Assembly: GCF_949987515.2 (NCBI RefSeq)
Contig: NC_082703.1
Span: 7,774,680-7,838,679 of the forward strand
Length of the DNA: 64,000 nucleotides
Direction of reading: 5' to 3'
DNA from: Delphinus delphis
Taxonomy: Eukaryota > Chordata > Mammalia > Artiodactyla > Delphinidae
How positions within the stretch are numbered: position 1 is the stretch's first letter; each line of letters opens with the position of its first letter. Positions 58,266 through 64,000 of the stretch are shown here, piece by piece. The translations under genes were made by a program, and so were the position numbers. Below the pieces are notes generated by a model. It was not told the origin of the DNA and searched no databases. It saw only the letters and a list, made by a program, of their open reading frames with translations.

Positions 58266-58784
58266 ATATTCTGAAAAGCAAAAATTAAAATAGTATTATT
58301 TATCCTTAACCTTGCAGATGTTGTTTCTGTGCCTGCAACTACCAGAGCATCACCTATGTCCTTGAATGTCGCATATGTCAGCTAATATAGTTGCTCACTT
58401 TTTGTGTAAGTGGGGTCTGGAGATTTGGGGTAGATGTAGCAACAGAAGCTACCGTACATTCCCTTCTATGTGCAGTACATACGAACATTATAGAGAACAA
58501 AATTACCTTATGTATAGGGAAAAAGTAAGCATGTTGTAGGTTCTTACTGAATAAGAAACACATTCTAAAAAAATATCAGATCTGCTTGACAACAGTTAGC
58601 CTTTCCATCAGCCATGGAGAAGCAGTTGGAATAGGGTAAACTTTAAGTTACTCCACTGATGGGCAGATGCCTGGGTCCTTTGATGACATAAGACACAGGG
58701 AATGACATTGTCTCTTGGCTTTTGGCTGCTACCGGCTGGCTAAAGTTCCAAGTACAGACGCATCCATAACAGAGCGCTGAGTGT
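58266..58784. other. No gene seen; unassigned DNA
   Basis: No family or coding signal recognised. Confidence 0.45.
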
Positions 58785-59785
58785 ATGCTCAAACTTAAAT
58801 TGCACTAACCTGTACACCTTATCTGCCTTCCTTCCCAAATACGCTCCTTCTAGATCTTCCCCATCTTGGTTAGTGCCAAACAGCAAAACTGCTAAAAAAA
58901 ACTTAGCCTTGCCCTTACTCCCTCTTTTTCTTACATTCCACATCCAGTCTATTAGTAAATCTCATCAGCTGTAGCCTTAATATATGTCCCAAATCTGACT
59001 AGTTCCTACATCACCTGTACCACAATCCAAACCACCATCATCTCTTTCTTGGATTATTTTAATAGCTTCTTCATTGGTCTCTCTGCTACTAATTTGGTCC
59101 CCATCCATCTATGATCTATTATCTACAATCAGAATCATCCTGTTAAAACATAGGTCAGATCTCTTCATCGCTTTCGGCTCAAAACCCTTCATCAGCTTCC
59201 TGATTCTCTTTGCTCACAAGCCAAGGTACTTGCAATAATCCAGGAAGCCACACCTGAGCTGGTGCCCCCCCACCTCTCTAACTTTATCTCCTAGCCCTCC
59301 TTCCCTCACTCACTCAGCTTTCATCACACTGGCCTTCTTCCTGCTGCTCAGACATGCCCCTCACTCTTCCATCTTCAAACGCTGTACCCTTGCCGTTTCT
59401 TCAGCCGCATACCCTTTTTCCTGCAGGTCTCATAGCTTGCTCCCTCGCCTCTGGCCTTTTCTCTCTGTCACCTTCTCAGTGAGGTCTTCTCCAGCAATTC
59501 TATTTAAGATGGAAACCTCTTCCTGTCTTACCTCCCCTGCAATCCCCGTCTATCTTTCTGTGCTGTATTTTCCTCCATTCTTCTTATCTGATGTTCAGTA
59601 TCATCCATCATCTTCTCACCTCATATTATTTATTTTGTTAATTGTCTGTCTCACCTCTCTAGAATGTAACCTCTGAAGGCACCAGTTTTCCTCTGTTCTG
59701 TGTGGTGGTATCTCCAGCACTTAGAATAATACAAGGTAGACACTCAAAAAATAGCTGTTGAATGAATAAATGAGCGAATGAATGA
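58785..59785 (+). mobile_element. L2 ORF2 C-terminal part and 3' end
   Basis: About 1 kb of L2 in sense: ATTCCACATCCAGTCTATTA, CTTCATTGGTCTCTCTGCTA, ACATAGGTCAGATCTCTTCA, CACACTGGCCTTCTTCCTGC, CTCAGTGAGGTCTTCTCCAG, and the tail AATAGCTGTTGAATGAATAA. Well preserved for L2 but with stops. Confidence 0.85.
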
Positions 59786-60197
59786 GAAATTAATGAGTAG
59801 AGGAGAAGTTTAGGATACCTTGGGATTTCAGCAAGTCTTTATTTTTCTGCTGATCTTAGAGATTAATTTTTAGGGTAATGAGTTCTACAGTGGCAGCCTC
59901 CAGACTGAAAAGGTAAGCAGAATGGTCTTCTGTTCACATAGTATTGTTTCTGGTGTTGTTTCCATTGAATTTAAATGCCTTTTAGGCAGGTGATAGATGC
60001 TACTGTTCCCCACTCTACCTGTGTTCCCATGTCTTATACTTGGCTGACTTATACATATCTTACCTGCCTGCCTGGTTCTTGAAGGCATTTGAGTTTGTGA
60101 CCCTGTTAATTTCACTTTAAAGACCACCCTGTGGAGAAATATTACAGAGGCCAAAGCCATCCTCAGTATTACAGAGGCCAAAGTCATAACTCATTGC
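59786..60197. other. No gene seen; short tandem duplication
   Basis: Unassigned. A 20-base unit TATTACAGAGGCCAAAGYCA is repeated at 60140-60159 and 60167-60186 with one difference. Confidence 0.6.
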
Positions 60198-60290
60198 TTC
60201 TTCTCTTGTGAATTGAGCATTTGTCATGAACTGGGCTCATGCCAGGGAACCAAAGATGAAGAAGTCCCTTCCTCAGAAGCTGGACATTTA
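60198..60290 (-). mobile_element. L2 3' tail remnant
   Basis: AATTGAGCATTTGTCATGAA and GAACCAAAGATGAAGAAGTC with TTCCTCAGAAGCTGGACATT match the reversed L2 3' end. Confidence 0.6.
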
Positions 60291-61189
60291 GTGGAGCTGT
60301 CACAGAAAGTCTGAGTCCCACATCCAGAGGACCCTTGGGCTTAACACAAACAGCTTTCTTTTCTCCCCCAGAAGGGTACATTTCAGAGATGCTATCATAC
60401 AAACTTATCATTAAATATTTCCTTCTTTGTTTCTCACTCTCATATCTCAGATGTGTTTTTCCATCTTAACTGAAAAATAGATTTCTCTCTGAGGAGTGTG
60501 GCTCCAGGCCGAAATCTTTTGTGTTGTGATCTTTTAGGCCCAATGAGGCTTTGCCTGTCAGGCCTCACAGAGAGAAACTGCCCTCCCCAATCCAGACTTG
60601 GTGCAGTCAATGCACCGTAGTTTCCTGGAGAGATTTGCACTCAAGGACTCAAATATCTGGGCCTGGCCCAGCCTTGCCCTATGCATATCTGCCTGCCTAA
60701 CCTGGGTACCTCCACTCAGAGGCCAATTTCCCAGGGGGCCTGGGCTGAGACACTTTTTTCCACTTTGACTCTGTACCTTTCTACTCCTGGCCTCCCCCCC
60801 AGCTCATGGGTCCATACAGAGACAAGAGCCTTCTGTTTGGGGCTTCTCAACAATGAGATGATTTCCCTTACCTTCCACCTGACCCTTGCCCCTTGCTGTT
60901 CTGGGGAGAAAATGGAACACAAGAGGGCCAACGCCTCTTTCTGGCTCTGCTTGCACTGTTGAGGTACATGAATAAGGCTTGATTGTTACTGATTTTTTGA
61001 CACTCTACATCCAATAAAGTTATGGGAAACAGATACTGACTCCTAATTTTCCCGTGTCTCCCCACTTCTCTCCCTTTACCCTCCCTCAATATCTTGTGAC
61101 CAGTAGAAGGTGCAGCATTTTCTTGGCTATCACTTATCATTTGGAGAATATGACTTTTCACTTCTATTTAATAATCGCTCCATCCCATC
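60291..61189. other. No gene seen; unassigned DNA
   Basis: Overlapping frames at 60681-60962 and 60868-61161 on opposite strands have no domain. AATAAAG at 61013 has no supporting transcript signal. Confidence 0.45.
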
Positions 61190-61690
61190 CACTGAAGGCC
61201 ATTAATGAGTCCCAGTTGAACCTAGAATGACATTTAAATTATTTATTATGGATAATCACGCCCCCAAACGTCTGACCCTTGCTTCTTTTCAAGCCTTACC
61301 TACTATCAGTTTCTGCCTCATTCATTACATTTCAGCCATGCTGGCCGTCTTCGTTCTTAAACACAACAAATTCTTTCCTGTCTCAGGAATTTTATACACA
61401 TTTTTACCTCCTCCAAAAATACTTTTCCCCAGCTTTTAGCATGGCTGTCTTCTCATGTCTCAGCTCACATGCCACCTCCTTAGGGAGACGTTCCTTTTCT
61501 GGTGTGTCCCTCATTCAGTCCTTCTAAATTCCATTACCTTGCTTCATTTTGATAACAGTTGTCACTACCTTGAAGTATGTTATTTATTTGTTGACTTGTT
61601 TACTACTAGAATGTAGCTTTCCTGGACCTCATATTCTAGGGCCCAGGACAGCGCCTAGTACATCAATAAATGCACTTCCTTCCCATCCTC
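61190..61690 (+). mobile_element. L2 3' end
   Basis: CTGACCCTTGCTTCTTTTCA, CTTCTCATGTCTCAGCTCAC, ATGCCACCTCCTTAGGGAGA, AGAATGTAGCTTTCCTGGAC and GGACAGCGCCTAGTACATCA follow the L2 3' end in sense. Confidence 0.8.
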
Positions 61691-62399
61691 ATAGTCAACA
61701 TCCACCAACTTCCAGATCACTCACTGTGATCCTAATGTTCTGAATGTGTGTCCAGGTCACATTAATGGCCTATCCAGTGCTCTGTTGTATGCTTCTGTAA
61801 ATTCCTCTCCTTAAATGTATTTCACCATTACTCTATCTCAATGAGCCATTCTCAGAACCATAATTTTCCATCATCTCAAACTTCTAAAGCCTTCCTCTCT
61901 TAGACAACAATTACCTATCTTTCTACCACACCCCTTTCTCAATTCCTACTGTTTTTTTCCTTGAAGCTTTTACTGAGTTTAGATCTTGAATCCTGTTTCT
62001 TCTACTTCCTAGGAAATCCTTTAAATTCCATTTCCTTTCTCACTTGCTTGGAACTCATGACTAAATATTTCAGCGCATTCTCTCAGGCTTTTAAAAGATT
62101 CCTTTGTTACCTGACTATACATTGGGCTTACTTTGGCAATGTACTTGGACTTATGCTATCAATGTACTAGACCTTACAAAGACAATATTGTTTTCCTCTT
62201 CTCCTGTTCCAGGGTAGAGAGCACAGCTAGAATCTCAGCTCTGCTTGGTAATCTTTTAATTCTCCCCTAATGTGTTCTTTCTTACCTTTCAAAACAGATT
62301 CTCCTCTTTCCTCCAGCCTCCAATTATATCCTAGTGTTTAGCATAAGGCCACATATTTTCTATTGAAAATTTTAAAAAATATATAAATTCCATCAGACA
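61691..62399. other. No gene seen; pyrimidine-rich unassigned DNA
   Basis: Possibly old repeat, not named. No coding signal. Confidence 0.4.
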
Positions 62400-62525
62400 T
62401 GGATTATTTCAATTCCTTATCCACTTAACTACAAACTTATCAAAAGCATTTCCTGCCCTATTTATTTATTTTCAGTACCTAGTACACTTTCTGGTAGACA
62501 TTTGTTATATATTGATTGAATAATG
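62400..62525 (+). mobile_element. L2 3' tail remnant
   Basis: CAGTACCTAGTACACTTTCT then GACATTTGTTATATATTGAT match the L2 tail. Confidence 0.6.
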
Positions 62526-62589
62526 AACAACAGCAAATGGGCAGTTCAAACTTTATTAGCAGAAACGGGAAAGACTAATGTGAATGTAC

Positions 62590-64000
62590 TCAACAGATCT
62601 GTGGTCTAAAATAGAACAAAGCTTGAGAAAGAAGAACAGAGCTGGGGGTATCATGCTTCCTGATTTCAGACTATACTACAAAGCTACAGTAATCAAAACA
62701 GTACAGCACTGGCACAAAAACAGACACACAGATCAATGGAACAAATACACCAGAAATGAACTCACACTTACATGGGCAATTAATCTACAACAAAGGAGGA
62801 AAGAATGAGGAAAAGGCAACTTCTTCAATAAATGGTTTTGGGAAAACTGGTTAGCTACATGCAAAAAAGAATCAAACTGGACAATTTTCTCACACTATAG
62901 AGAGAAATAAATTTAAAATTGATTAAAGATTTAAATGTAAGACCTGAAACCATAAACCTTTTAGAAGAAAACATAGGCAGTGCACTCTTAGACATTGGTC
63001 TTAGCAATAATTCATTGGACCTGTCTCCTCAGACAAAGTAAACAGAATCAAAGATAAACAAATGGGACTACATCAAACTAAAAAGTATTTCACAGGGAAG
63101 GAAACTGTCAACAAAACGAAAAGGCTGCCTACTGAATGGGAGAAGATATTTGCAAATGATATATTCACTAAGGGGTTGATATCCAAAATATACAAAGAAC
63201 TCATGCAACTTAACATCAAAAAACAAACAAACAACCCAATTGAAAAATGGGCAGAGGATCTGAATAGACATTTATCCAAAGAAGACATACAGATGGCCAG
63301 CAGGCACATGAGAAGATCCTCAACGTCACTCAACTCACATCACCAGGAAAATGCAAGTCAAAACCACAATAAGATGTCATCTCACACCTGTCAGAATGGC
63401 TATTATCCAAAAAACAACAAATAAGTGTTGGTAAGGTTGTGGAGAAAAGAGAATTATTGGTAGGAGTGTAAATTTGTGCAGCCACTATGAAAAACAGTAT
63501 GAAGGTTCCTCAAAAAATTAAAAATAGAACTACCGTATGATCCAGCAATTCCATACCTAAACATTTACCCAAAGAAAACAAAAATACTGAATAGAAAAGA
63601 TACATGCTATGTTAATGTTAATTGTTGCATTATTCACAATAACCAAGATATGAAAGCAACCTAAATGCCCATTGAAAGATGAATGGATAAAGAAAATGTA
63701 CTTAGAATAAAAATAAAATGAAATCTTGCAATTTCTGACAACATGGGTGGACTTAGATGGTATGATGCTAGGTGAAAATCAGAGAAAGACAAATACTGTA
63801 TGATATCACTTATATGTGGAATCTAAAAAACAAAACAAATGAACAAACATAACTAGGCAAAAACAGAGTTATTGATAAAGAGGACAAGAAGGTGGTTGCC
63901 AGGGGAGAGTGTGAGAGAAGGAAAGAAATAGGTGAGGGAGATTAAGAGGTAGAAATATTCAGCTACAAAATAAGTGAGTCACAGGTATAAAATATACTGT
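62590..64000 (+). mobile_element. LINE-1 ORF2 C-terminal part and 3' UTR, cut by window edge
   Basis: From about 62615 (AGCTTGAGAAAGAAGAACAG) the plus strand is LINE-1 ORF2 after the RT, through CCATAAACCTTTTAGAAGAA and GACTACATCAAACTAAAAAG to GAATGGATAAAGAAAATGTA, then a 3' UTR with TTATATGTGGAATCTAAAAA and GATTAAGAGGTAGAAATATT, resembling L1MA3-5. The frame 63062-63424 is a piece of ORF2 (120 codons) and 62584-62808 another. Not active. The 3' terminus lies beyond 64000. Confidence 0.85.

Noticed and set aside
60139..60186. Regulatory repeat with period 27
   Set aside because: Only two copies of a 20-base unit, best explained by a simple local duplication.
62584..63424. Frames with RT-associated sequence as possible genes
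   Set aside because: They are pieces of a decayed LINE-1 ORF2 with stops between them.
1..64000. CRISPR arrays, operons, phage or plasmid genes
   Set aside because: No regularly spaced direct repeats with unique spacers, no bacterial gene density. Repeat content is mammalian throughout.

Overview
The window is mammalian nuclear DNA, almost certainly from a cetacean and most likely a toothed whale. The main evidence is nine copies of a tRNA-derived SINE whose head carries a Pol III A box and B box and whose body matches the CHR family of cetaceans and hippos. The copies at 46-56 kb look like the young CHR-2 type, with long A tails and mostly perfect target-site duplications. LINE-1 3' ends of the cetartiodactyl type agree with this. 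Family names are recalled from memory, not from a database search.

No host protein-coding gene, RNA gene, CRISPR array or operon can be supported. All open reading frames are short (longest 146 codons), and those that can be recognised are decayed LINE-1 ORF2 or translated SINE. The window reads as intergenic or deep intronic DNA built by successive transposon insertions.

Layout. 0-6.5 kb: MER1-type hAT elements, a LINE-1 ORF2 fragment interrupted by one of them, and an L2 3' end interrupted by a CHR SINE. 6.5-14.5 kb: mostly unassigned, with an L2, a MER5-type element and a LINE-1 piece. 14.6-21 kb: a nearly full-length but dead LINE-1 of L1MA type with 5' region, ORF1, ORF2 and 3' UTR in order. 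21-30 kb: the emptiest stretch, with MIR and L2 fragments, one antisense LINE-1 3' end and a possible LTR. 30.4-34.1 kb: nested antisense LINE-1 pieces with a SINE inside. 34.8-41 kb: more LINE-1, including a copy with a 5' inversion. 41.6-43.2 kb: a long antisense L2. 43.6-56 kb: five CHR SINEs, a candidate solo LTR, two MER20-type elements, a G-rich minisatellite and a MIR split by two later insertions. 56-62.5 kb: L2 and MIR remnants. 62.6-64 kb: a LINE-1 running off the edge.

The elements do not act together as a system. What can be read is their order of insertion: L2 and MIR oldest, then hAT elements and old LINE-1, then MaLR-type LTRs, then cetartiodactyl LINE-1, then CHR SINEs. I found no new biological system. 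The most notable items are the inverted LINE-1, the AT repeat inside a reverse-transcriptase motif, the CpG-rich candidate LTR, the split MIR and the rearranged young SINEs.
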